From: Hespellia sp.
GTDB taxonomy: Bacteria; Bacillota; Clostridia; Lachnospirales; Lachnospiraceae
Length of the DNA stretch: 32,859 nt
Assembly: GCA_022790755.1 (NCBI GenBank)
Contig: JAAVXR010000082.1
Span: forward strand, 1 to 32,859
Reading direction: 5' to 3'
Part shown: positions 14,827 to 22,605 of the stretch, piece by piece
Numbering within the stretch: position 1 is the stretch's first letter
Layout: the number at the start of each line of letters is the position of its first letter
The notes under the pieces: generated by a model
Databases searched by the model: none
Told to the model about the DNA's origin: nothing
What the model saw: only the letters and a program-made list of their open reading frames with translations
Position numbers and translations under genes: made by a program

Positions 14827-16329
14827 TTATTGTTCACCGGACTCTGCTTTTGCTGCCTTCTTCATCTTTCTCCATTTTATGAACTTCTTGACTCTTGGCT
14901 GGAACACCATGATAATTGTCAGAATCCAGAAGATATTTGGAATCAGACGGAAGAAAACACCCCAGTCGCCCTTCGACATCACAAGCGCAGAGCGTAAATT
15001 CTTCTCACAGAGCTGCCCCAGGACAACACCCAGAATTGCTGCCGCCGGCGACAGACCAACTTTCTCCATCAAGAAGCCTATTACACCCATTGCTACCATA
15101 ATTAAAATACAAAACGATCTGTTACTAGATGAAAATGTACCAATGACACAAACTACCAACACGAGTGGAACCAAAATGCGATTATCTACTTCCAGGATCT
15201 TTGAGAAGAATTTTGCCATAGTAATCGCCATGATAAACATCGCAATGTTCGCTATGAACATAAATACATAGATGCCGTTTACTGCCTCCGCGGAATCATG
15301 GAAAATCATCGGCCCACAGATCACTCCGTGAAGCGCTAACGCGCTGATGATAACCGCCGCAGTCGGATCGCCAGGTACTCCAAGTGCAAGAGCCGGAACC
15401 AATGTACCACCAACGGTAGCATTATTCGCAGACTCTGGAGCTGCAATACCTTCCCAAACACCGGTACCAAACTCTTTCGAACGTGGATTACTGTTCTTCT
15501 CCGTCTCATAGGCAACAAACGCGGAAATCTGAGCGCCAGCTCCGGGAAGAATACCAATAAACATACCAATTAGCGAACTCTTCGCGATCGTCTTATGAAT
15601 TCTACTTCGAATTTCCTTTGTCGGGAAAATATGTTTCAGTTCCTGTTTATTCGGTTCCAGATTCTTCATGCGAAGGATCTGCTTCATAAGCTCGCACATA
15701 CCGAAAATACCGATCAAAACTGCGATGACATCGTAACCACTCATCAATTCAGTCGTTCCCAGAAGCAAACGCTTTGTTCCCGTCAGATAGTCCGTACCTG
15801 TCCCCGCCAACAAAACACCAAATGCGGCCGATATGACACCTTTTAATAGATTTTCATCTGTAGCCGCGATCACACACAGCCCAAAGATGGAAAGTACAAA
15901 ATACTCAGGAAACGAAAACTTCACTGCAATAACAGAAAATGCACTACAACCTAAAAGTAATAAAATAGAACCAATGATACCGCCGATAAACGAACTGTAT
16001 GCGGAGATACCGATCGCCTGACCAGCATGGCCTTTTTGAGCTAAGGGATAACCATCGTTCGCCGTCATGATTGCTGCCGCAGTCCCTGGGACTTTCATTA
16101 AAATTGCGGCAATCGAACCGCCGTACACCGCGCCCACATAGATTCCAACCAATACCGCTATGGAGGGCAACGTTGCCATCTTCGCGGTAAAAGATGTCAG
16201 AATCGCAACAGCCATCGTAGCGCCCAGTCCCGGTATCGCTCCTACGATTATTCCTGCAAATGTTGAGAAAATGCAAAGAATATAATCAAAAGGAGTCAAT
16301 GCTGTAAATATTGATAAAAATTCTGCCAT
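14827..16329 (-). CDS. tctA: Tripartite tricarboxylate-type transporter, large membrane subunit
   Basis: A 500-residue integral membrane protein with roughly a dozen helices. It has the TctA hallmarks: GAIPGLGATMAVAILTSFT near 32-50, YGGSIAAILMKVPGT near 69-83 and GTGTDYLTGTKRLLLGT near 180-196, and a second copy of the glycine-rich loop (GILPGAGAQISAFVAYE near 260-276). It forms the channel driven by the cation gradient and works with TctB and TctC. Its start has AAGGAG 7 bases upstream. It lies between tctB (39 bases) and tctC (52 bases). Confidence 0.95.
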   Translation of the reverse strand: MAEFLSIFTALTPFDYILCIFSTFAGIIVGAIPGLGATMAVAILTSFTAKMATLPSIAVLVGIYVGAVYGGSIAAILMKVPGTAAAIMTANDGYPLAQKGHAGQAIGISAYSSFIGGIIGSILLLLGCSAFSVIAVKFSFPEYFVLSIFGLCVIAATDENLLKGVISAAFGVLLAGTGTDYLTGTKRLLLGTTELMSGYDVIAVLIGIFGMCELMKQILRMKNLEPNKQELKHIFPTKEIRSRIHKTIAKSSLIGMFIGILPGAGAQISAFVAYETEKNSNPRSKEFGTGVWEGIAAPESANNATVGGTLVPALALGVPGDPTAAVIISALALHGVICGPMIFHDSAEAVNGIYVFMFIANIAMFIMAITMAKFFSKILEVDNRILVPLVLVVCVIGTFSSSNRSFCILIMVAMGVIGFLMEKVGLSPAAAILGVVLGQLCEKNLRSALVMSKGDWGVFFRLIPNIFWILTIIMVFQPRVKKFIKWRKMKKAAKAESGEQ

Positions 16330-16368
16330 ATTTTTCTCCTTTCTTATTTACATAATCACTTTTTGCTC

Positions 16369-16881
16369 TTAGAAATAAAACATTCTAGGAATCTGAACCT
16401 TGAGGATCATAACAAAGAATATGTAAATAACGATTACCGCCACTACCGATATGAGCACAAGCATATACGGTTTCCTAATTCCATTCATCAACATCGTTGC
16501 AATCAGGAATACAATTGTTAAAATTTCAAATCCAACCGTTGGAAGCAACAATGCATAGGCAATCATCAATACGATTGTAACAATCAGATTTATAATGCTG
16601 ATTTTATTCTCCTTTATACTCTGAATACCTGCCTGTATCTTCGCCTTTTCCATCTCAAGGTAGGAGTTCCCTTCTGCATTCGTCTTCTTAACCCACCCTT
16701 TCCAGAAAACCGTGACCAAAAGCCAGGCCGCAGAAATCATAAAGAAAATTGCAATGACTCCCGGAAACACTTCGGGTCCGATTACAGAAAGATTCGAATA
16801 ATCAGGATATGCACTCACTTCGTTCAGTATATAACCACCCATAATGAGCAATACAATCGATAATATTGTATCTCCCAGCAC
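16369..16881 (-). CDS. tctB: Tripartite tricarboxylate-type transporter, small membrane subunit
   Basis: A 170-residue protein with four predicted helices (about 5-20, 38-60, 95-120 and 130-160), the size and layout of TctB. It begins with a GTG at 16881 behind GAGAGG; no ATG with a usable site is nearby. It is the first gene of tctBAC. Upstream lie the promoter at 16979-17007 and two LacI-type sites, so the transporter is probably induced with the aldolase operon. Confidence 0.85.
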   Translation of the reverse strand: MLGDTILSIVLLIMGGYILNEVSAYPDYSNLSVIGPEVFPGVIAIFFMISAAWLLVTVFWKGWVKKTNAEGNSYLEMEKAKIQAGIQSIKENKISIINLIVTIVLMIAYALLLPTVGFEILTIVFLIATMLMNGIRKPYMLVLISVVAVIVIYIFFVMILKVQIPRMFYF

Positions 16882-16921
16882 CTAAAACACCTCTCTTTCT
16901 CTCTATATTTTCTCGTGTTTC

Positions 16922-16936
16922 GAAACCGGTTAACAA
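16922..16936 (-). promoter_or_regulatory. LacI-type operator in the tctB leader
   Basis: On the minus strand this is TTGTTAACCGGTTTC, identical over all 15 bases to the site at 28476-28490. It lies about 40 bases downstream of the predicted transcription start, where a bound repressor would block elongation. Confidence 0.75.
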
Positions 16937-16958
16937 GTTATTTTTTAAAAAATAACTT
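16935..16958. repeat. 24-base perfect palindrome beside the tct operator
   Basis: AAGTTATTTTTT is followed immediately by its exact mirror AAAAAATAACTT. It overlaps the operator by two bases and sits between promoter and operator. It may be a second protein site or form a hairpin in the tct leader. Confidence 0.6.
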
Positions 16959-16978
16959 TGTCTATCTCACTTGAACAA

Positions 16979-17007
16979 ACTATAACATTTTTATATATAT
17001 TTTTCAA
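16979..17007 (-). promoter_or_regulatory. Promoter of tctBAC
   Basis: TTGAAA (17002-17007), 17 bases, TATAGT (16979-16984) on the minus strand; both boxes differ from consensus by one or two bases. Confidence 0.75.
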
Positions 17008-17129
17008 GTTTTTTTTATAGTATAACCATTTTTTGTGTATTTTGTTGCTTTTTTTCATGTGTTTTTGTAGACATTTACCCTACTTCCATTTTTATTTTCT
17101 TATAAAAAAACTTCCAAATATTCCCAATT

Positions 17130-17144
17130 TTGTTTACCGGTCAC
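17130..17144 (+). promoter_or_regulatory. Second LacI-type site upstream of tctBAC
   Basis: TTGTTTACCGGTCAC matches the best site at 12 of 15 positions. It lies about 125 bases upstream of the tct promoter, so with 16922-16936 it could support a repression loop. Confidence 0.55.
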
Positions 17145-17207
17145 AAAATCAGACCAATCCGCTAAAATATCAATAATAAGAAAAATCAGGGTAAGAACAA
17201 AAACTTT

Positions 17208-18101
17208 TTATTTCTTTCGCAGCCTAAACTGTTCCTTCAGCTCTTCAGCCAGCAATATCCCCAGCCTCTCCGCTTCTGAAACATCTCCGCCTTTTTCTCC
17301 AGTGATATAGTCCCCTGCTGCCTCATTGTAATAAAGACCTCTCAGAAAAAGCTTTCCTTCACTCACTTTCGCAAATGCGGCAATCGGAGAACTACAGCCG
17401 CCTTCCAACGCTTTTACAAATCCCCGTTCAGCCAAAGCAGCAGCTTCGCTGTCAGAATCTCTCAAGCAATTCAGATAATCATACTCCTCGCCTTTTCTTC
17501 CCTGCACGCCAAGAATTCCCTGTCCCGCCGCAGGTATCATTTCCTCCGTCTCAAAAATCCGCCCCACAACGCCAGTCATATCAAGTCTTTTCAGGCCAGC
17601 CATAGCAAGAACCGTAGCATCGCATAATCCTTCGTTCAGTTTTTTGATACGAGTCTGCACATTTCCACGAATCCCGGTAAACTCGCTTTCCGGAAATAAT
17701 TTCTCAAGCTGCACCCGTCTTCTGGGGCTGGAGGAACCAATCGTTTTGGGTACGCCTTCTGCGCAGCCTTTGCCAAATATCATAGCATCTCGCGGATCTT
17801 CTCTCTTTGTGTAAGCAAGAATTGGCAAATCTTCTGGCACTTCCATTGGCATATCTTTCAGACTGTGAACCGATAAATCCGTCCGTTTCTCCAACAATGC
17901 CAGATCCAATTCCTTCACAAAAAGGCCTTTTCCCCCCACTTTATCCAGGGAGCGATCCAATATCTTGTCACCAGTCGTCTTCATCGTGATAATCTCCACT
18001 TGTATTTCAGGATGCGCCTGTTCAATCATATGCTTGACATACTCTGCCTGCCACACGGCCAATTTACTGTCCCTGCTTCCAATACGAATTACTTTTCCCA
18101 T
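17208..18101 (-). CDS. hemC: Hydroxymethylbilane synthase (porphobilinogen deaminase)
   Basis: A 297-residue protein of normal HemC length. It joins four porphobilinogens into hydroxymethylbilane in the tetrapyrrole pathway. Seen: RIGSRDSKLAVWQ at the start, HSLKDMPME near 80-88, SSPRRRVQL near 125-133 and the cofactor-binding cysteine in LEGGCSSPIAAF near 236-247. I start at ATG 18101, 10 bases behind GAGGG; an ATG at 18110 overlaps the stop of cobA-hemD in the ATGA style but is too close to that site. It is coupled to cobA-hemD, so the pair supplies uroporphyrinogen III and precorrin-2, the route to siroheme. This suits the siroheme reductase encoded upstream. Confidence 0.95.
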   Translation of the reverse strand: MGKVIRIGSRDSKLAVWQAEYVKHMIEQAHPEIQVEIITMKTTGDKILDRSLDKVGGKGLFVKELDLALLEKRTDLSVHSLKDMPMEVPEDLPILAYTKREDPRDAMIFGKGCAEGVPKTIGSSSPRRRVQLEKLFPESEFTGIRGNVQTRIKKLNEGLCDATVLAMAGLKRLDMTGVVGRIFETEEMIPAAGQGILGVQGRKGEEYDYLNCLRDSDSEAAALAERGFVKALEGGCSSPIAAFAKVSEGKLFLRGLYYNEAAGDYITGEKGGDVSEAERLGILLAEELKEQFRLRKK

Positions 18102-18106
18102 GTTTC

Positions 18107-19636
18107 TCATTCCCTCGCGTACAGTGTTTTCATTTTTTCGACCATACTGTCAATGCTTGCTCGATCCGAGATTTCAATTTTCATCCCATACTTTCCGGCT
18201 TCTGCCGCCGTTTGTTCGCCAATGCAGAGCGCATGCACTTTCGTAAAATCTAATCCTGCCATCGTCTGTGCAAATCCCCGCACTGTGGAAGCACTCGTGA
18301 ACGTAACGATGTCCAGAGCACCTTTTTCGATCTTTTCTTTTATCAAGTCTGCAAAAGAACTTTCCTGCCTGCAGACCGTCTCGTATATCGCAATTTCCTT
18401 CCAGACGTGCCCGGAGTGTTCCAATTCTTCTGTCAATTCCTCCGAACCTTCTTTGGCCCGCAACAGATAGATTTGACTGTCCTTCCCCGCATGCGCCGCC
18501 AGCTCTTTTCCAAGCGCCTTTCCATTATAAACCTCAGGAACCAGATCCGCATTCCAACCATATTTCTTCAACTCAGCCGCCGTCGCCTGCCCGATCACCG
18601 CAAAACGAATGTCCGCTCCTGTCTGGAACACTCTGCGCAGATCTCGCTTTTGCTCTGCGTACTGTGCAAAAAAACACTCCACTCCCACCGGACTGGTAAA
18701 TACCAACCAAACTTCCCGACCGGACGGCTGTTCTTCCAATTCCTGGAAAGAAACACTTTCTGCATCCAACGGTTTCGTCTCTATCATCGGAAGTTCCAAT
18801 ACCTCCGCACCCGCTTCCCGCAACGCTTCAGACAAACGACTTGCCTTGCTTCTTGCGCGGGTTACAAGGATCTGACGACCAGCCAAAGGACGCTTCTCAT
18901 ACCAGGCAAATCGTTCCGAAAGAGCACACACCCTTCCTACTACAATAATTGCCGGCGTACCGATCTCTGCCTTTCTGGCGTCTTCCAGTAGATGCGCTAC
19001 CGTTGAAACCACTTTGCGCTGTCGGCACTGCGTCCCCCGCTCCAGCACCGCTGCCGGCATCTCTTTATCCATTCCAGCTTTCATCAGGCGTTTCAACACC
19101 TGTTCCATGGAAGTCAAGCTCATCAGAAAAACAAGGGTGGCATCCATCCGAACTAACGCTTCGTAGTCAATGCGATCTGATCCATCTTTGCGCGGATGGC
19201 CGGTAATCACATGGAAGGAAGAAGTAAAATCACGATGCGTCACCGGAATTCCGGCATAGGCCGGCACCGCGACAGCCGAAGTTACTCCAGGAACCACTTC
19301 AAATGGAATCCCCTGCGCTTCCAGGAGTTCCAGCTCTTCCCCGCCTCTTCCAAACACAAAAGGATCTCCGCCTTTCAAACGCACCACGCGCTTCCCCTTC
19401 TGCGCCTCTTCCAGTAAGATTTGATTGATTTCCTCCTGAGGAACCGAGTGCCTGCCGGAGCGTTTCCCCACGGACACCTTTTCCGTATCCTCCGGGAGCA
19501 TACACAATATCTCTTCGCCGACCAAAGCGTCATACGCAATAAAATCTGCTCTCGCCAATAATTCTATTGCCTTTTTCGTCAATAATCCAATATCTCCTGG
19601 GCCCGCGCCCACCAACCATACCTTACCTTTTTTCAT
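18107..19636 (-). CDS. cobA-hemD: Fused uroporphyrinogen-III C-methyltransferase and uroporphyrinogen-III synthase
   Basis: A 509-residue two-domain enzyme. Residues 1-245 are the SAM-dependent methyltransferase (CobA/SUMT): VGAGPGD at 9-15, GGDPFVFGRGGEE near 89-101 and AVPAYAGIPVTHR near 124-136. Residues 255-505 are HemD: the start GRQILVTRAR, a central AVIGQATA and VTFTSASTVRGF near 450-461. Together they close hydroxymethylbilane to uroporphyrinogen III and methylate it to precorrin-2. This fusion is known in clostridia. The precorrin-2 dehydrogenase/ferrochelatase and hemA/hemB are not in the window. It has its own promoter (19704-19731) and a LacI-type site in the leader (19654-19668), which ties it to the neighbouring catabolic operon. 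Confidence 0.95.
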   Translation of the reverse strand: MKKGKVWLVGAGPGDIGLLTKKAIELLARADFIAYDALVGEEILCMLPEDTEKVSVGKRSGRHSVPQEEINQILLEEAQKGKRVVRLKGGDPFVFGRGGEELELLEAQGIPFEVVPGVTSAVAVPAYAGIPVTHRDFTSSFHVITGHPRKDGSDRIDYEALVRMDATLVFLMSLTSMEQVLKRLMKAGMDKEMPAAVLERGTQCRQRKVVSTVAHLLEDARKAEIGTPAIIVVGRVCALSERFAWYEKRPLAGRQILVTRARSKASRLSEALREAGAEVLELPMIETKPLDAESVSFQELEEQPSGREVWLVFTSPVGVECFFAQYAEQKRDLRRVFQTGADIRFAVIGQATAAELKKYGWNADLVPEVYNGKALGKELAAHAGKDSQIYLLRAKEGSEELTEELEHSGHVWKEIAIYETVCRQESSFADLIKEKIEKGALDIVTFTSASTVRGFAQTMAGLDFTKVHALCIGEQTAAEAGKYGMKIEISDRASIDSMVEKMKTLYARE

Positions 19637-19653
19637 GTTCCACTACTCCTGTC

Positions 19654-19668
19654 TCGTATACCGTTTTA
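19654..19668 (+). promoter_or_regulatory. LacI-type site in the cobA-hemD leader
   Basis: TCGTATACCGTTTTA agrees at 13 of 15 positions with the site at 26275-26289 in the aldolase operon leader. It lies between the promoter and the cobA-hemD start, as in the other regulon members. Confidence 0.5.
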
Positions 19669-19703
19669 TGGTGTTTCAAGCATTTCCCCTTGTCACTGCT
19701 CTC

Positions 19704-19731
19704 ATTATACCGCATTCCGAAGAGAATTCAA
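19704..19731 (-). promoter_or_regulatory. Promoter of cobA-hemD and hemC
   Basis: TTGAAT (19726-19731), 16 bases, TATAAT (19704-19709) on the minus strand. Confidence 0.65.
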
Positions 19732-19811
19732 AAGAAAAACAGCCCGAATCCACAGGGAACCATCTTCATTTCTTCACTAAGTTCGCCGCAGACAAGGCTG
19801 TCTTCAACATT

Positions 19812-20723
19812 TTACTTTTGGGAGGCCAAAAAATCTTCCACTTCTTTTTCCATAGGAATCGGCGCAACAGCCCCATATCCCCTGGTAGAAAGCGCCGCCG
19901 CCGCATTCGCATATCTTGCCGCTTCCATTGCAGTAGCGCCTTTTAAATATCTCGCGCAGAATGCACCGTCAAAGGTATCTCCTGCACCCGTCTGATCAAT
20001 GGTATCTACCTTAAATCCAGGAATCACTTCTTTCTTTCCATCTGCAGAAACCAGAACGCCATCTTTGCCAAGCTTCAATATTACAACGGATACACCAACT
20101 GAATGATAGTAATCCGCAATCGCCTCTGCACCTGTCATTCCAGTAATAGATTCCGCGTCTTCCAGGCTTGGCATGAAAATATCACACATCGGAACGGTCG
20201 CATTGATAATCGCCGCGGCCCGCTCTTTTGACCATAATTTCAGTCGGATATTCGGGTCATATGTCACAGTCACATTGTTCTTCCGCGCAATCTTCACCGC
20301 CTCAAACACTGCATCACAAGCAGAATTGCTAATTGCCTGGCTGATCCCAGAAATATGTAACAATTTTGCATTTGCAATCAGCTCTTCCGGAACATCCTCC
20401 GGCGCCATCTTGCTTGCTGCAGATCCCGCGCGGAAATAGGTGAATTCATGTCCTTTTTCTGTATAGGTGATGAAATACAGCCCTGTATGCGCCGTTGTCA
20501 GACGGTTTACATAAGACGTATCCACACCTTCGCTTTCCCACAGCTTCATGAAAGAATCGCCGAATGCATCCTGACCGACCTGTGTAAAATAAGCTGTTTG
20601 CGCGCCCTGTCTCGCCGCTGCCATCAGAAAGTTGGAAGTATCTCCACCGAATCCTTCTTTATAAACACCTTTATCCGTATTACTCAATTCCATTAAAGGT
20701 TCGCCAATTGATACAATATCCAT
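19812..20723 (-). CDS. kdgK: PfkB-family sugar kinase, probably 2-keto-3-deoxygluconate kinase
   Basis: A 303-residue PfkB-type kinase. The substrate-binding loop FGGDTSNFLMAAARQG near 24-39 and the ATP/catalytic signature DQTGAGDTFDGAF near 244-256, with the catalytic Asp, are intact. The opening IVSIGEPLMELSN and the PSLEDAESITG segment resemble KDG kinases, and the KDPG-type aldolase in the same cluster would use the product, so KDG phosphorylation is likely. I use ATG 20723, with GAAGGAG 7 bases upstream; a frame extending to 20846 would run through the hairpin and has no ribosome binding site. It is separated from the RraA-like gene by a terminator-like hairpin, so its dose may be lower than that of the upstream genes. 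Confidence 0.85.
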   Translation of the reverse strand: MDIVSIGEPLMELSNTDKGVYKEGFGGDTSNFLMAAARQGAQTAYFTQVGQDAFGDSFMKLWESEGVDTSYVNRLTTAHTGLYFITYTEKGHEFTYFRAGSAASKMAPEDVPEELIANAKLLHISGISQAISNSACDAVFEAVKIARKNNVTVTYDPNIRLKLWSKERAAAIINATVPMCDIFMPSLEDAESITGMTGAEAIADYYHSVGVSVVILKLGKDGVLVSADGKKEVIPGFKVDTIDQTGAGDTFDGAFCARYLKGATAMEAARYANAAAALSTRGYGAVAPIPMEKEVEDFLASQK

Positions 20724-20814
20724 TTTTTTCTCCTTCTTCATTTTCAAGACCAAAGCAGGCACCCCGCTTCCATCTTCTCGCTTCCTCAATCTTGGGAGTT
20801 CACTTTGATAGAAA

Positions 20815-20860
20815 AAGCCCTCGCCTGCCGCCTGTGTCCGCGACATAGAAGCGAGGACTT
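20815..20860 (-). terminator. Terminator or attenuator between the RraA-like gene and kdgK
   Basis: On the minus strand AAGTCCTCGC (20860-20851) pairs with GCGAGGGCTT (20824-20815), ten pairs with one G-U, followed by TTTTT. No good promoter is visible between it and kdgK, so partial readthrough is likely. Confidence 0.65.
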
Positions 20861-20871
20861 CTTTTCAAACA

Positions 20872-21558
20872 TTATACTCTGTTAAATTTATCCAGTCCAG
20901 CCTTGATAGAGCCCTGCTCAATGATCAATTTTGCTTCCAAAAGCTCTGTAGCCTCAATATCCTCACATACTTTCAATACTTCTTCGATATGATCCTTCGG
21001 AATCGCTACGACGCCAGAACAATCCGCAACAATCAAATCTCCAGGAGAAACTACGATACCGCCGCATACTACCGGAACATTGTTTGCATATGTTTTATAT
21101 TTACCCAATGTTGTATTTGCAGAAATACTTCTTGAAAAGATTTCAAATTTCTTTCCTGCATACAACCCATCCGCTTCCTGGCCTTTTCTGATCTCCTCGA
21201 CATCACGAAGACCGCCATCCAGAATTGCGCCGGCAAACTCATTTGCCACAGCTCCAGCCGTCATAATTCCTCCCCAGAGCGCAACATCCTTATCGCTGTT
21301 CGCCATGCTGATCACCATAACGCTTCCTGCTTCCTCACATGCATCCATCGCCTCAAATGCATGAGTCGGTCCACAGTTCTCTCCATTTGCGGGACCTTCC
21401 TGAACTGTTACAGCAGGTCCGACGATCTTCTGATCTGCAATTCTTGGAACCAATTCATGATCCATAAAACGACGGCAACCACATACCTTTTCACATGCAT
21501 CAGATACAGATGCGCTAGCAATTACTTTAAATCTCTCGATGATATCTTTACTTACCAT
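20872..21558 (-). CDS. RraA-like / HMG-CHA aldolase-family protein
   Basis: A 228-residue protein of the RraA family. The core WGGIMTAGAVANEFAGAIL near 95-113, followed by DGGLRDVEEI near 114-123, carries the Arg-Asp pair that in this family holds a divalent metal and pyruvate-like ligand. Members include 4-carboxy-4-hydroxy-2-oxoadipate aldolase and oxaloacetate decarboxylase; old labels as a menaquinone methyltransferase are wrong for this fold. Placed between an FAH-type enzyme and a KDG kinase, a role in aldol cleavage or decarboxylation of a keto acid is likely. The gene has GGAGGG before the ATG and lies 59 bases behind the FAH gene. Confidence 0.8.
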   Translation of the reverse strand: MVSKDIIERFKVIASASVSDACEKVCGCRRFMDHELVPRIADQKIVGPAVTVQEGPANGENCGPTHAFEAMDACEEAGSVMVISMANSDKDVALWGGIMTAGAVANEFAGAILDGGLRDVEEIRKGQEADGLYAGKKFEIFSRSISANTTLGKYKTYANNVPVVCGGIVVSPGDLIVADCSGVVAIPKDHIEEVLKVCEDIEATELLEAKLIIEQGSIKAGLDKFNRV

Positions 21559-21617
21559 TTCCTATTTCCCTCCAAATTATTATTTCAAATAGAGAACGCC
21601 TCGCCGGCGCATTCCTC

Positions 21618-22550
21618 TTATTGTCCCATTGCTCCTCCTGGGCAGATTCCAGTCTCTACTTTCTCATTTACCGTCTTGTTCTTCAGAACACCAATCTGCG
21701 GAATGATTGCTTCCATAGTCTGACCTGCAACGATTGTCTCAGGAGCGCCGATATCGCCAAGTGCAACTACATCACCAGGATTCAGAGTCATGTGATGTGT
21801 CAGGTTTGCAAGAATTGTCTGCATGGTCCAGTAGGTATTCACACCTGTATTACCTTCCTGTTTCCACTCGCCATCAACCTTGAATTTCAATTCTACTTTG
21901 TTCGGATCTTCGATCTGGTCAGCCGGAATAATGTACGGTCCAAACGGAGCGAATTTGTCAAACATTTTGTTCTTTGGATACAGCACGCCACGGCATGTTA
22001 CGTCGTTGGAAATCGTCCATCCTGCAACATGATCCATAATATTTTCTTCTGTACAATATTTTGCGGTAGATCCGATAACCGCTGTCAGCTCACAACCATA
22101 TGTAACCTTGTCATAAGGCTTTCCATCAATGTTTGGAATCACAACATCCTCGCCTGGTTTACAGAAAGATGTAGACGGTTTCAGGAAAATATGCGGGCAC
22201 TCTGGATCCGGAAGTTTACCAACTTTTACATGAGTAGCAAAGGTACGTCCAATCCAGATAGATTTTCCCGGATTAATCGGATTCAGAATCATCTCTTCTT
22301 TCAGATCATACAGCAATTCGCTGTCAGACGGAATCCATTCTACAAGAGCTCTTGCAGCGTCAGCGCCAGCCTGACCTAATTTCATCATTTCTGTCATACA
22401 AGAAGGAAGGTTCTTAAGCGCCGGTTTTTTCTCAGCAGCATATGCAGCATATCCTTCTGCAAGCTTTACAACTTTATCTTCTCCTACAAGTACGCCAGCC
22501 TCAGCTTTTCCAGCCTCAAAGGCAAAAGTTCCCAATTTGATCTCTGTCAT
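21618..22550 (-). CDS. Fumarylacetoacetate hydrolase-family enzyme
   Basis: A 310-residue protein with the FAH fold in its C-terminal 220 residues. Seen: IGRTFATHVKV near 96-106, FLKPSTSFCKPGEDVVIP near 121-138, YGCELTAVIG near 150-159 with the metal-binding Glu, ISNDVTCRG near 181-189 and GDVVALGDIGAP near 262-273. The family hydrolyses, isomerises or decarboxylates 2,4-diketo or 2-keto-enoic acids with Mg. In several sugar-acid routes an FAH member splits 2,4-diketo-3-deoxy acids into pyruvate and a hydroxy acid. That chemistry would suit this operon but is inferred. Ribosome binding site AAAGGAG precedes ATG 22550. Confidence 0.85.
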   Translation of the reverse strand: MTEIKLGTFAFEAGKAEAGVLVGEDKVVKLAEGYAAYAAEKKPALKNLPSCMTEMMKLGQAGADAARALVEWIPSDSELLYDLKEEMILNPINPGKSIWIGRTFATHVKVGKLPDPECPHIFLKPSTSFCKPGEDVVIPNIDGKPYDKVTYGCELTAVIGSTAKYCTEENIMDHVAGWTISNDVTCRGVLYPKNKMFDKFAPFGPYIIPADQIEDPNKVELKFKVDGEWKQEGNTGVNTYWTMQTILANLTHHMTLNPGDVVALGDIGAPETIVAGQTMEAIIPQIGVLKNKTVNEKVETGICPGGAMGQ

Positions 22551-22605
22551 TCTTCTTTTCTCCTTTTTCTTTTTTGAAATGATTTCTATTTAATTTAAAA
22601 ATGAA

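Larger units (their letters stand above)
16882..17207. other. 326-base control region upstream of tctBAC
   Basis: AT-rich and non-coding. It holds the tctB promoter, two LacI-type operator sites and a 24-base perfect palindrome, listed separately. I find no hairpin with a T-run behind hemC, so readthrough from hemC into this region is possible. Confidence 0.6.

Noticed and set aside
16922..16936. ACCGGT sites as CcpA cre elements
   Set aside because: They do not follow the TGNAANCG..NNCA pattern and share a different conserved flank (TTGTT), so a dedicated LacI-type regulator is more likely.
20872..21558. RraA-like gene as demethylmenaquinone methyltransferase (menG)
   Set aside because: The fold has no SAM-binding motif; the Gly-Gly-Leu-Arg-Asp core belongs to the RraA/HMG-CHA aldolase family, and the menG label is a known annotation error.
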